Assembly: GCF_001637205.1 (NCBI RefSeq)
Contig: NZ_LVJH01000002.1
Location: 124,001-188,000 of the forward strand
Origin: Paenibacillus glacialis
Lineage (GTDB): Bacteria > Bacillota > Bacilli > Paenibacillales > Paenibacillaceae
DNA length: 64,000 bases
Reading direction: 5' to 3'
In this document: one piece after another, positions 35,662 through 42,567 of the stretch
Layout of the letters: the number at the start of each line of letters is the position of its first letter
How positions within the stretch are numbered: the stretch's first letter is position 1
The notes under the pieces: generated by a model
Told to the model about the DNA's origin: nothing
Database searches by the model: none
The model's input: the letters and a program-made list of their open reading frames with translations, nothing else
Program-made: the position numbers and the translations under genes

Positions 35662-36549
35662 TTAGACCGCTTCAACTCCAATCAATTGACATAAGCTCTT
35701 CATTTCCAATTCTTCGAACTTGGACGAAATCAGAACATTGTCTATTTCAAGCTGGCAACCATCCACTGCGCACTCAACGGGTACTTTACAATGAATTTCT
35801 GCGAGCCTGCGTGATAAATGTAGCATATCCAGATCATTCTCTATCTTCGTACGCACGCTCGATGAGAGTTGATCGAGGTTCTCAAGAATCCCCTCAATTG
35901 ATTCATATTCCTGAATAAGCTTGATCGCTGTCTTTTCTCCTATTCCACGAACACCAGGGTAATTATCACTGGCATCACCCATCAGTGCCTTCATATCAAT
36001 GATTTGACGAGGATGAAGCTGTCTTTCTTCATACAAAGATTCAGGAGTATATACTTTATAATTACCCTGTCCTTTTTTCATAATAATGACACTCGTTGTC
36101 GGGCTCACAAGTTGAAGTAAATCATGATCCCCTGTTAATATCGTAACATTCATTTCTTGACTGATTTGTGTTGCTAACGTACCAATGCAGTCATCTGCCT
36201 CAAATCCTTGATAACTTACATTAGGAATTCCGAAACTTTCAATGACATCACGGATTAGCGAGAATTGAGGAATAAGATCTTCAGGTGCTTCCGAACGATT
36301 TCCTTTATAAGCCGAATATTCCTGAGCACGAAAAGTAGTTCCGCCCAGATCCCAGCAACAAACGACATGACTCGGATCAAATGTTTGGACAGCATCCCAA
36401 AAATAACGTACGAACCCATAGATAGCATTGGTAGGTACGCCAGCCTTTGTACGACGGATATATCCACTAGAAGCCGATGCAAAATACGCTCTAAATAATA
36501 AAGCCATTCCATCGACCAGCATTAAAGATTGTTTTTTCTGACTTGTCAC
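35662..36549 (-). CDS. 5'-3' exonuclease (FEN-1/Pol I 5' domain-like)
   Basis: 295 aa, GTG start with GGAGCGG upstream. It matches the stand-alone 5'-3' exonuclease (YpcP type): LMLVDGMALLFRAYFA, CWDLGGTTFRAQEYSAYKGNR, YQGFEADDCIGTLA (metal ligands), LTGDHDLLQLV and LMGDASDNYPGVRGIGEKTA, which includes the helix-hairpin-helix. It trims 5' flaps, for example during Okazaki fragment or RNA primer processing. There is no polymerase domain, and the length is normal for the family. Confidence 0.9.
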   Translation of the reverse strand: MTSQKKQSLMLVDGMALLFRAYFASASSGYIRRTKAGVPTNAIYGFVRYFWDAVQTFDPSHVVCCWDLGGTTFRAQEYSAYKGNRSEAPEDLIPQFSLIRDVIESFGIPNVSYQGFEADDCIGTLATQISQEMNVTILTGDHDLLQLVSPTTSVIIMKKGQGNYKVYTPESLYEERQLHPRQIIDMKALMGDASDNYPGVRGIGEKTAIKLIQEYESIEGILENLDQLSSSVRTKIENDLDMLHLSRRLAEIHCKVPVECAVDGCQLEIDNVLISSKFEELEMKSLCQLIGVEAV

Positions 36550-36648
36550 TCTTTTAACCGCTCCTTATATATATCTTTCTTCCGCGCTGATGGCGGTGAT
36601 AGGCTAAGTATATCACACCTTTATTAAGGCTTTGTGGAATTACTCACT

Positions 36649-37005
36649 TCACCAAACATTGGCATATTGATCTTCTTTAAAGCCAACCGTCACTTGCTCC
36701 CCACTACTTACGATAGGTCGTTTAATTAACTTCCCATTGGATGAGAGTAATTCAATTTGTTCCTCGCGGGACATATTTCCAAGCCTATCCTTTAGTCCCA
36801 AGCTCTTATATACTTCTCCACTCACATTAAAAAATTTCTTTAGTTCTAGCCCACTCTTATTAATTAATTCATTTAATTCAGAGACTGTTGGTGGTTCCTC
36901 AACGATATGACGAGTTTCAAGATCATGTCCATTGGATCGTAACCATTTCATTGCATTACGGCAAGTACCACACTGTGGATACTGATATATGACAAGTTTA
37001 CTCAT
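36649..37005 (-). CDS. Spx/MgsR/ArsC-like thioredoxin-fold protein
   Basis: 118 aa. An ArsC/Spx fold with the redox motif QYPQCGTCRNAMKWL (CxxC) near residue 12, and the conserved RPIV segment followed by the family C-terminal region. The length and CxxC suit the Spx/MgsR/YusI group. Spx proteins bind RNA polymerase alpha to control disulfide-stress genes, while YusI/YffB-like members have no defined role; this one lacks clear features to decide between them. It begins just 2 nt after the pseudouridine synthase gene and is probably co-transcribed. Confidence 0.8.
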   Translation of the reverse strand: MSKLVIYQYPQCGTCRNAMKWLRSNGHDLETRHIVEEPPTVSELNELINKSGLELKKFFNVSGEVYKSLGLKDRLGNMSREEQIELLSSNGKLIKRPIVSSGEQVTVGFKEDQYANVW

Positions 37006-37007
37006 AT

Positions 37008-38027
37008 TTATTGTTCCTCCTCAAGTGGGTGATGAAGTAATTGATTTCGAAGTGTGTCCATATCAAGAGGAAGTGGTGCAGTAATCGTCATCCGTTCTTG
37101 CAGAATAGGATGTACAAATGACAACTCCGATGCGTGCAGTGCTTGGCGACCTATCAGTTGATCAATCCTCACCACATCATTCACATCATTCAACTTATCC
37201 TCAACTTCCGTTCCTGTGAGCTCATCTATTTGATCCATATCCAGCGTATTATAGATTGGATGTCGATAGAACGAATCACCAATCAATGGACACCCTATCG
37301 AAGTCATATGCACACGGATCTGATGTGTCCTACCTGTTTCTAACTTTAGTTGCACCATACTTGCCTGATTAAATTCTTCAATCAACCAGTAGCGTGTCAG
37401 TGAACTATACCCTGTTGGTGTCACAATTCTACGATGCGGCTCCAAAGGGTCTCTATCAATAGGACCATCTACCATACCCTCAGAGGGACTTGGCACACCA
37501 TGAACCAATGCAATATATTTCTTGTCGACATGTCCATCAATCATCTGCTGAGAGATATGTTGATGAACATAAGGATTCTTAGCGATAACTAATACACCAG
37601 TTGTCTCCTGATCAAGCCTATGAACCGGTCGAAACCGAAAAGATTTCCCTTGTTCAAGCCAATAATGGACGACTCCATTCGCTAACGTATTTGTGTAATG
37701 ACCGCTAGTGGGATGAACAATGATACCTGCCTCTTTGTTAACGATCAACAGATGGTCATCTTCAAATAAAATATCAAAAGGAATGGGCTGAGGTAAAATA
37801 TCTTCAGAAGTCTCCTGCTCCATCCGTATTTCAACCCTATCTCCACTCCTTACATGAATGCTAATATACTCTCTTTGACCATTGAGCATGATACCTTCCT
37901 CAGTCTGTTTCAAACGTGTTAACAGCTTGCGAGAAATATGCATCCTATTCTGCAAAATCGTCTTAAGTTTAAAGCCTTCTTCTTCAGCAGAAACTACGTA
38001 TGTGATTGGATTATAATATTGGCTCAT
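37008..38027 (-). CDS. RluA-family RNA pseudouridine synthase
   Basis: 339 aa. An S4-like N-terminal region (residues about 15-80), then the RluA catalytic domain with the active Asp in RPVHRLDQETTGVLVIAK and the substrate segment LETGRTHQIRVHM. NKEAGIIVHPTSGH is also typical. It isomerises uridine in rRNA or tRNA; the exact target among RluA/C/D paralogues is not resolvable. Its start overlaps the adenosyltransferase stop by 4 nt (ATGA). Confidence 0.9.
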   Translation of the reverse strand: MSQYYNPITYVVSAEEEGFKLKTILQNRMHISRKLLTRLKQTEEGIMLNGQREYISIHVRSGDRVEIRMEQETSEDILPQPIPFDILFEDDHLLIVNKEAGIIVHPTSGHYTNTLANGVVHYWLEQGKSFRFRPVHRLDQETTGVLVIAKNPYVHQHISQQMIDGHVDKKYIALVHGVPSPSEGMVDGPIDRDPLEPHRRIVTPTGYSSLTRYWLIEEFNQASMVQLKLETGRTHQIRVHMTSIGCPLIGDSFYRHPIYNTLDMDQIDELTGTEVEDKLNDVNDVVRIDQLIGRQALHASELSFVHPILQERMTITAPLPLDMDTLRNQLLHHPLEEEQ

Positions 38028-38593
38028 TTCTCTGATTTGAACACCTTTTGACTACGTACATATTCGATGTCTGCTACTCCTTTACGTGCATTTACCGTTC
38101 TTGCAATCACGAAGAAATAATCAGACAAACGGTTTAAATATTTACGTACATCAGGATTTATATCCTTTTCCTTGCCTAAAGTAACTGTTCTGCGCTCTGC
38201 TCTACGGCACACCGTGCGGCAAACATGGAGAGTGGAAGATATCAAGTCTCCACCAGGTAGAATAAATCGCTCAAGCGGTGGGTTCTCTTTCTCACACGTG
38301 TCTAGCCAAAGTTCCAATCGCTCTACCAGTTCGCCTGTCACTTTATATTTACTCTCACTGAGCTTAACGAATGCTAAATCTGAACCACAATCAAACAACT
38401 CATGTTGTATCTCTAACAACTGTTCCTTCAGATCAGCAAATAATTCACCCTCCACGAGGCTAATCACTTGTCCTACGAAACAATTCAACTCATCTATCGT
38501 TCCATAAGCTTCCACTTGATTATCATCTTTGATCACTCGCCCTCCAATAACAGAGGTTTCACCCTTATCGCCTGTACGTGTGTATACTTTCAT
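38024..38593 (-). CDS. PduO-type cob(I)alamin adenosyltransferase
   Basis: The ATG at 38593 (TTTAGGAGGATTT upstream) gives 189 aa; the longer open frame would cover the intergenic repeats. N-terminal MKVYTRTGDKGETSVIGG is the ATP-binding signature, and RFILPGG and CRRAERRTV are conserved PduO motifs. It transfers the adenosyl group from ATP to cob(I)alamin to make coenzyme B12. It is translationally coupled to the pseudouridine synthase gene. Its leader (38594-38764) contains tandem hairpin repeats rather than a cobalamin riboswitch. Confidence 0.92.
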   Translation of the reverse strand: MKVYTRTGDKGETSVIGGRVIKDDNQVEAYGTIDELNCFVGQVISLVEGELFADLKEQLLEIQHELFDCGSDLAFVKLSESKYKVTGELVERLELWLDTCEKENPPLERFILPGGDLISSTLHVCRTVCRRAERRTVTLGKEKDINPDVRKYLNRLSDYFFVIARTVNARKGVADIEYVRSQKVFKSEK

Positions 38594-38608
38594 TGAAATC
38601 CTCCTAAA

Positions 38609-38762
38609 AGTTTTTGGAGCGTTACTCCTTGATTTTACTACGTCAAAAACTCGCCTCGGAAGCATATGCTTAGTTTTTGGAGAGCTAGGCTTCTCCGATA
38701 ATTCTACGTTTCAAAAACTTACCTCGGAAGCATGTTCTTAGTTTTTGGAGCGTTACTCCTCC
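38609..38762. repeat. Tandem 63/68-bp hairpin repeats
   Basis: Units begin with AGTTTTTGG at 38609, 38672 and 38740 (the third only partial). Each full unit contains an AGTTTTTG...CAAAAACT inverted pair, an inner GGAG...CTCC hairpin, and a shared CCTCGGAAGCATxTxCTT end. They fill the gap between the lipoprotein gene and the adenosyltransferase gene, close to the latter's ribosome-binding site. Confidence 0.85.
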
Positions 38763-38764
38763 AA

Positions 38765-39307
38765 TTATTCCCCGATCATAGCCTTCATCACTTTAACAGA
38801 ATTCTCAACTGAACTCGTGGAAAATGGAATCGTGGCAAACAAACCTTCCGTTGGGAAATCCAAACCTTCAAATAATTTCATTTTTGAGAGAGGAATTGCA
38901 AATAGATGCTTCTCAGTGATTATCTCATTTGTTGTTTCATCCATTACGCCACCCTCAAATACACCTTCGGTGAATTTTGCGGAATCGAAATCCTGATCAA
39001 GAACCATATGAGCACCCTGCTGGGTATATCGTTTCATAATATCTTCAGGCACAATGATAATTTCGTGTTCACCAGCCGCGTATTCTAGCAATATTTTTTG
39101 TTCAACGTATAATGCCGCTGTCGTGATCGTCACCTTAGGTTCTTCTCCAAGCTTCTCTTGGATTTTTTGCTGTACCGACTCTCTAATTTCAGTAGGACTT
39201 TGCGAAAATTCAGTTAAAAAAATAGAAAAATCCGCATCATTTTTCCCACAACCTGCCAACATTATGATACTTACGCAAATCAGAATCCATTGCCCAATAC
39301 GTTTCAA
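38765..39307 (-). CDS. Putative lipoprotein of unknown function
   Basis: A TTG start at 39307 is chosen (GGGGGAGCAGACA upstream), giving 180 aa that begin LKRIGQWILICVSIIMLAGCG, a classic lipoprotein signal with lipobox LAGC near residue 18. The mature protein is acidic, with alternating strands and helices and no Cys beyond the lipobox. The family is not recognised. It probably sits on the outer face of the membrane. The upstream open frame to 39376 has no ribosome-binding site and no family sequence. Confidence 0.7.
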   Translation of the reverse strand: MKRIGQWILICVSIIMLAGCGKNDADFSIFLTEFSQSPTEIRESVQQKIQEKLGEEPKVTITTAALYVEQKILLEYAAGEHEIIIVPEDIMKRYTQQGAHMVLDQDFDSAKFTEGVFEGGVMDETTNEIITEKHLFAIPLSKMKLFEGLDFPTEGLFATIPFSTSSVENSVKVMKAMIGE

Positions 39308-39364
39308 TGTCTGCTCCCCCAATCGATAATAAGACCAATATATCATAAATAGTGAACCGATAAA

Positions 39365-39392
39365 AAGGAGGCTCATACTTACGAGCCTCCTT
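39365..39392 (-). terminator. Terminator of the Spo0E-like gene
   Basis: 10-bp stem AAGGAGGCTC/GAGCCTCCTT with a minus-strand TTTTTA tail. Confidence 0.82.
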
Positions 39393-39404
39393 GTGATCTA
39401 AATA

Positions 39405-39683
39405 TTATTTTTTAGTGGGAAATGACTTCATATATTCATTTATCTTTAAATCTAGTAGACTACTAATTTCAATAACAATTTCAGAAGTAAATGACTGTTC
39501 TTGGATGAATATCTGTTCCATCTTGCTGCGGAGCAAACGGATCTCATCTTCCAATGTAAACTCTCTATTCGAAGATTCTATCGTTTTGCTTGGCCATTTA
39601 CCAATCTTCCCCTCGGAGATATAACCTCCCCGATATTTGGGTATTTCATAATCAGCGGCAAAAAACAAATCGAATCCCTCCAT
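39405..39683 (-). CDS. Spo0E-like aspartyl-phosphate phosphatase family protein
   Basis: 92 aa. Residues about 43-85 form the two-helix Spo0E motif: EDEIRLLRSKMEQIFIQEQ, then VIEISSLLDLKINEYMK, where the S-x-x-L-D core (SSLLD for the usual SQELD) is kept. Spo0E members dephosphorylate Spo0A~P and delay sporulation. The first 40 residues are extra relative to short Spo0E proteins. It has its own terminator. Moderate confidence, as the family is small and diverged. Confidence 0.65.
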   Translation of the reverse strand: MEGFDLFFAADYEIPKYRGGYISEGKIGKWPSKTIESSNREFTLEDEIRLLRSKMEQIFIQEQSFTSEIVIEISSLLDLKINEYMKSFPTKK

Positions 39684-39767
39684 TAGATAGTTTTTGCTCT
39701 TAGAGACAAATTATAACATATCATATACTAATTATAAAAGTGAACATATTGTTACTTTAAAAAATAT

Positions 39768-40979
39768 TCAGCCTTTTTTCAATTTCTCTACAAATCGGCC
39801 TATTCTGTCGAGGGCCTCCGTCAGTTGAGCAACCGAGGTTGCATATGAACAGCGAAGAAAACCATCACCACCAAGTCCAAAGACGTTACCTGGAACAGCT
39901 GCCACTTTAGCTTCTACGAGCAGTCTTTGAGCAAAATCATCTGACGATAACCCTGTACTTTGAATGCTTGGGAATGCGTAAAATGCCCCTTGTGGTTCAT
40001 GACAATCAAGTCCAATATCACGTAACCCCTGAACAACCAAACGTCTACGCTGGTTATAAGATTCCATCATACGATCTTTTTCCTCTAAACCATTAGTTGT
40101 TAAAGCCTCCAATGCAGCAACTTGACCCATCACTGGAGCACACATCACGGTATATTGATGAATCTTTAACATGGCTGCAATGAGATCTTCATGCGCACAT
40201 GCATATCCCATGCGCCATCCAGTCATAGCAAATGCCTTGGAGAATCCACTTACAAGCACGGTTCGATCCTTCATTCCAGGAATAGATGCAAAACTAACGT
40301 GTTTCTCTCCATACGTAAGTTCGGCATAAATTTCATCAGAAATAACGATTAGATCATGTTTTTCTACCACTTTAGCAATCGGAAGCCAATCCTCGTAAGT
40401 CATGATAGCACCTGTCGGATTGCTTGGATAACATAATATCAGCACCTTTGATTTAGGTGTGATCTTTGCTTCCAAAGCCTCAGCCGTTAATTTGAAGCCA
40501 TTCTCAGACGTTGTTTCAATACCAATTGGAACACCGCCTCCAATAGCAGTGATCGGCGAATAGGATATATAACAAGGCTCTGGAATAAGGATCTCATCAC
40601 CCGGAACAATCAGTGCACGTAATGCTAAATCTATCGCTTCACTACCGCCCACAGTAACTAAAATCTGCTTCAAGGGTTCATATTTGACCTGGAAGCTCTC
40701 CTCTAAATATCGACCAATAGCTTCACGAAGTTCAGGCATTCCTGCATTGGAGGTGTATCCTGTACGTCCACGTTCTAAAGAGTATACACATGCTTCACGT
40801 ACATGCCATGGTGTGACGAAATCAGGCTCGCCCACACCAAGTGTAATAATATCCTTATTAGCAGAAACGAGATCAAAAAATTTACGAATGCCCGAAGGAG
40901 CGATCTCCCTGACGAGCGGCGCTAAATAGGATTCCATTGACTTTTTGTGCTCTGTAACACGCCCTTCATCCAAGATCAT
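39768..40979 (-). CDS. Class I PLP-dependent aminotransferase
   Basis: The ATG at 40979 follows GGAGGAAGTGTG, giving 403 aa. All class I motifs are present: TVGGSEAIDLALRAL, YPSNPTGA, VISDEIYAEL, PLP lysine in SGFSKAFAMTGWRMGYA, and the C-terminal carboxylate-binding Arg in GFLRCSYA. It is close to the PatA/AspC-like N-acetyl-diaminopimelate or aromatic/alanine aminotransferases; substrate unassigned. It is co-transcribed, 16 bp after an Lrp-family gene, a pairing that recurs in Bacilli and suggests amino-acid-responsive control. Confidence 0.88.
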   Translation of the reverse strand: MILDEGRVTEHKKSMESYLAPLVREIAPSGIRKFFDLVSANKDIITLGVGEPDFVTPWHVREACVYSLERGRTGYTSNAGMPELREAIGRYLEESFQVKYEPLKQILVTVGGSEAIDLALRALIVPGDEILIPEPCYISYSPITAIGGGVPIGIETTSENGFKLTAEALEAKITPKSKVLILCYPSNPTGAIMTYEDWLPIAKVVEKHDLIVISDEIYAELTYGEKHVSFASIPGMKDRTVLVSGFSKAFAMTGWRMGYACAHEDLIAAMLKIHQYTVMCAPVMGQVAALEALTTNGLEEKDRMMESYNQRRRLVVQGLRDIGLDCHEPQGAFYAFPSIQSTGLSSDDFAQRLLVEAKVAAVPGNVFGLGGDGFLRCSYATSVAQLTEALDRIGRFVEKLKKG

Positions 40980-40995
40980 CACACTTCCTCCTTCA

Positions 40996-41496
40996 TCATG
41001 GAGAGATCATGAGTCGAGTATCTTCTTCGTGATCCTCGAGAATAATCCCATCTTGTTTATATTTCTTCAGAATAAAATTCGTCTTCGTTGAAAGTACAGA
41101 TTCAATTGGTGATAGCTTCTCGGATACAAAATTCGCTACTTCTCTTAAGTTATGTCCTTCAACTTCTACAAGTAAATCATAAGCACCAGACATCAAATAA
41201 ACGGATTTCACCTGAGGATATAAATAAATGCGTTCTGCAATCCCCTCAAATCCACGCCCGCGTTCTGGAGTAATCTGAACTTCAATAAGAGCTGTTACTT
41301 TCTCATCTTCAATCTTGCTCCAGTTCACAACTGCAGAGTACTTCACAATCACGTGGTCACTTTCAAGCTCGGCTATGGCCGTTGTAACTTCATCTTCGCT
41401 AACACCAAGTAGGGTAGCTAGTAAAGACGGTGACCTTCTCGCATCCTCTTTCAAAAGGTCCAATACCTTCATTTTGAGATCGTTTAGTTCCTTCAT
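40996..41496 (-). CDS. Lrp/AsnC-family transcriptional regulator
   Basis: 166 aa. An N-terminal winged helix (LKMKVLDLLKEDARRSPSLLATLLGVSEDEVTTAIAELE, residues 6-44) and a C-terminal RAM domain (EKVTALIEVQITPERG ... VYLMSGAYDLLVEVEG). It is the first gene of a two-gene unit with the aminotransferase. It probably senses an amino acid and regulates its own operon (inference). Confidence 0.88.
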   Translation of the reverse strand: MKELNDLKMKVLDLLKEDARRSPSLLATLLGVSEDEVTTAIAELESDHVIVKYSAVVNWSKIEDEKVTALIEVQITPERGRGFEGIAERIYLYPQVKSVYLMSGAYDLLVEVEGHNLREVANFVSEKLSPIESVLSTKTNFILKKYKQDGIILEDHEEDTRLMISP

Positions 41497-41603
41497 AAGT
41501 TATCCTCCAGTGCTTGCTTTTCGTGGGCACTGATAATAATAAATGTCATACCCGCGTAAAAGAGATTAATACATATACTACAATATTTTGTGGTATATGC
41601 ATA

Positions 41604-41646
41604 GAAAAAACCGTCCCAATTAGCTTGATGCCTCATGAGACGGTTT
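41604..41646 (-). terminator. Terminator after the 41679 gene
   Basis: Stem AAACCGTC/GACGGTTT with an unpaired interior, minus-strand tail TTTC. Confidence 0.7.
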
Positions 41647-41678
41647 TATTTCATATCTTACATACTTATTCCAATCGT

Positions 41679-41873
41679 TTACATATATTGAGAATGTACC
41701 GATTGGGATTGTTGTCGCGCATTAGGAATATATCCATTTTGTATATCATTCCCTGTCTTTTGACTCACGAATTGGCGAGATTCTTGTTGTGTTTGTTGAG
41801 ATGCTTGAACTTGCTTATCTAATTCTGATCGTGGTGCTTGACTAGGTACCGAATACTGAGTTTGCTGCTGCAT
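41679..41873 (-). CDS. Small Gln/Ser-rich hypothetical protein
   Basis: 64 aa from ATG 41873, with AGGGAG 13 nt upstream; a TTG at 41903 would give 74 aa. It is extremely Gln/Ser-rich, hydrophilic and without Cys. It follows the zinc-ribbon gene at the end of a possible mutS2 operon and precedes a terminator. No family recognised; spore-coat or SASP-like character is possible but unproven. Confidence 0.5.
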   Translation of the reverse strand: MQQQTQYSVPSQAPRSELDKQVQASQQTQQESRQFVSQKTGNDIQNGYIPNARQQSQSVHSQYM

Positions 41874-41907
41874 CAGGGTAAATACTTCTCCCTGTAATCG
41901 CAATCCA

Positions 41908-42447
41908 TTATTTACTCAATCCTTGTACAAGTCTTAATCGATCTTCCTCAGAAAGTGTTGTCTGCACGTGGAAGCATCCTGTGCAAATGTACAAATCCAC
42001 CGTGAATGGTGTGCTTAGAATCGGGGACTGTAGCGCTTTAACTACGGCAGGTTGGAACCCCGCATCTGTAACTTGCTGTCCTGCTAACAACATGTATTCA
42101 TGACAATGAGGACATTCTGGAACTTCTTCTTGTTCATCTAGCACTTTCTCAACCATTTCCTCGTAATTCATCAAATCATGACTTGTCTCATACTTATCAA
42201 GTGCACGAATAGTTGAGGTAGTACGACTAACATCTCTTTCCCAGAATGGCGATATGGATAGCTTGTCTTCATCGTGAGAATGAGTCATGACTTCCGGTTC
42301 AAGTTCCTCGCCGTCTTCCTCTATATCAATGTTGAGTGTCCGATATTCATTCAGTTCATTCTGACAATGCGGACATTCTTCTTCAGGACCTAGTTCTTCA
42401 TCCCATACAATTTCGGTCTGACACCATGGGCATACTGTTGTTTCCAT
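41908..42447 (-). CDS. Zinc-ribbon protein of unknown function
   Basis: 179 aa. An N-terminal zinc ribbon (CPWC at 6-9 and CPHC about 16 residues later), an acidic disordered middle (about 35-105), and a second CxxC pair (CPHC and CTGC, about 110-160) joined by a beta-rich segment. AGGAGG overlaps the stop of the preceding 26-codon gene, so translation is coupled. It lies downstream of mutS2. The function is unknown, but two separate metal-binding modules suggest nucleic-acid or protein binding. Confidence 0.75.
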   Translation of the reverse strand: METTVCPWCQTEIVWDEELGPEEECPHCQNELNEYRTLNIDIEEDGEELEPEVMTHSHDEDKLSISPFWERDVSRTTSTIRALDKYETSHDLMNYEEMVEKVLDEQEEVPECPHCHEYMLLAGQQVTDAGFQPAVVKALQSPILSTPFTVDLYICTGCFHVQTTLSEEDRLRLVQGLSK

Positions 42448-42459
42448 GAAACCTTCCTC

Positions 42460-42540
42460 CTAGCTATTCTTCAAATAAACAATCCCAGCTACTATAAACA
42501 TAACAGCAGCAACAAATAATATACGTATCAGATTTTTCAT
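42460..42540 (-). CDS. Small membrane peptide (26 aa)
   Basis: ATG at 42540 with AAGGAGCG 9 nt upstream, stop TAG at 42462-42460. The peptide is one hydrophobic helix preceded by KNLIR and followed by YLKNS. Its stop overlaps the ribosome-binding site of the zinc-ribbon gene. It lies between mutS2 and that gene on the same strand. No function known. Confidence 0.6.
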   Translation of the reverse strand: MKNLIRILFVAAVMFIVAGIVYLKNS

Positions 42541-42567
42541 AGGGCTGACGCTCCTTACAACTGAAAC

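Noticed and set aside
38594..38665. Longer adenosyltransferase starting at 38665
   Set aside because: The extra residues run through the tandem repeat, and the conserved N-terminus MKVYTRTGDKG begins at 38593 behind a good ribosome-binding site.
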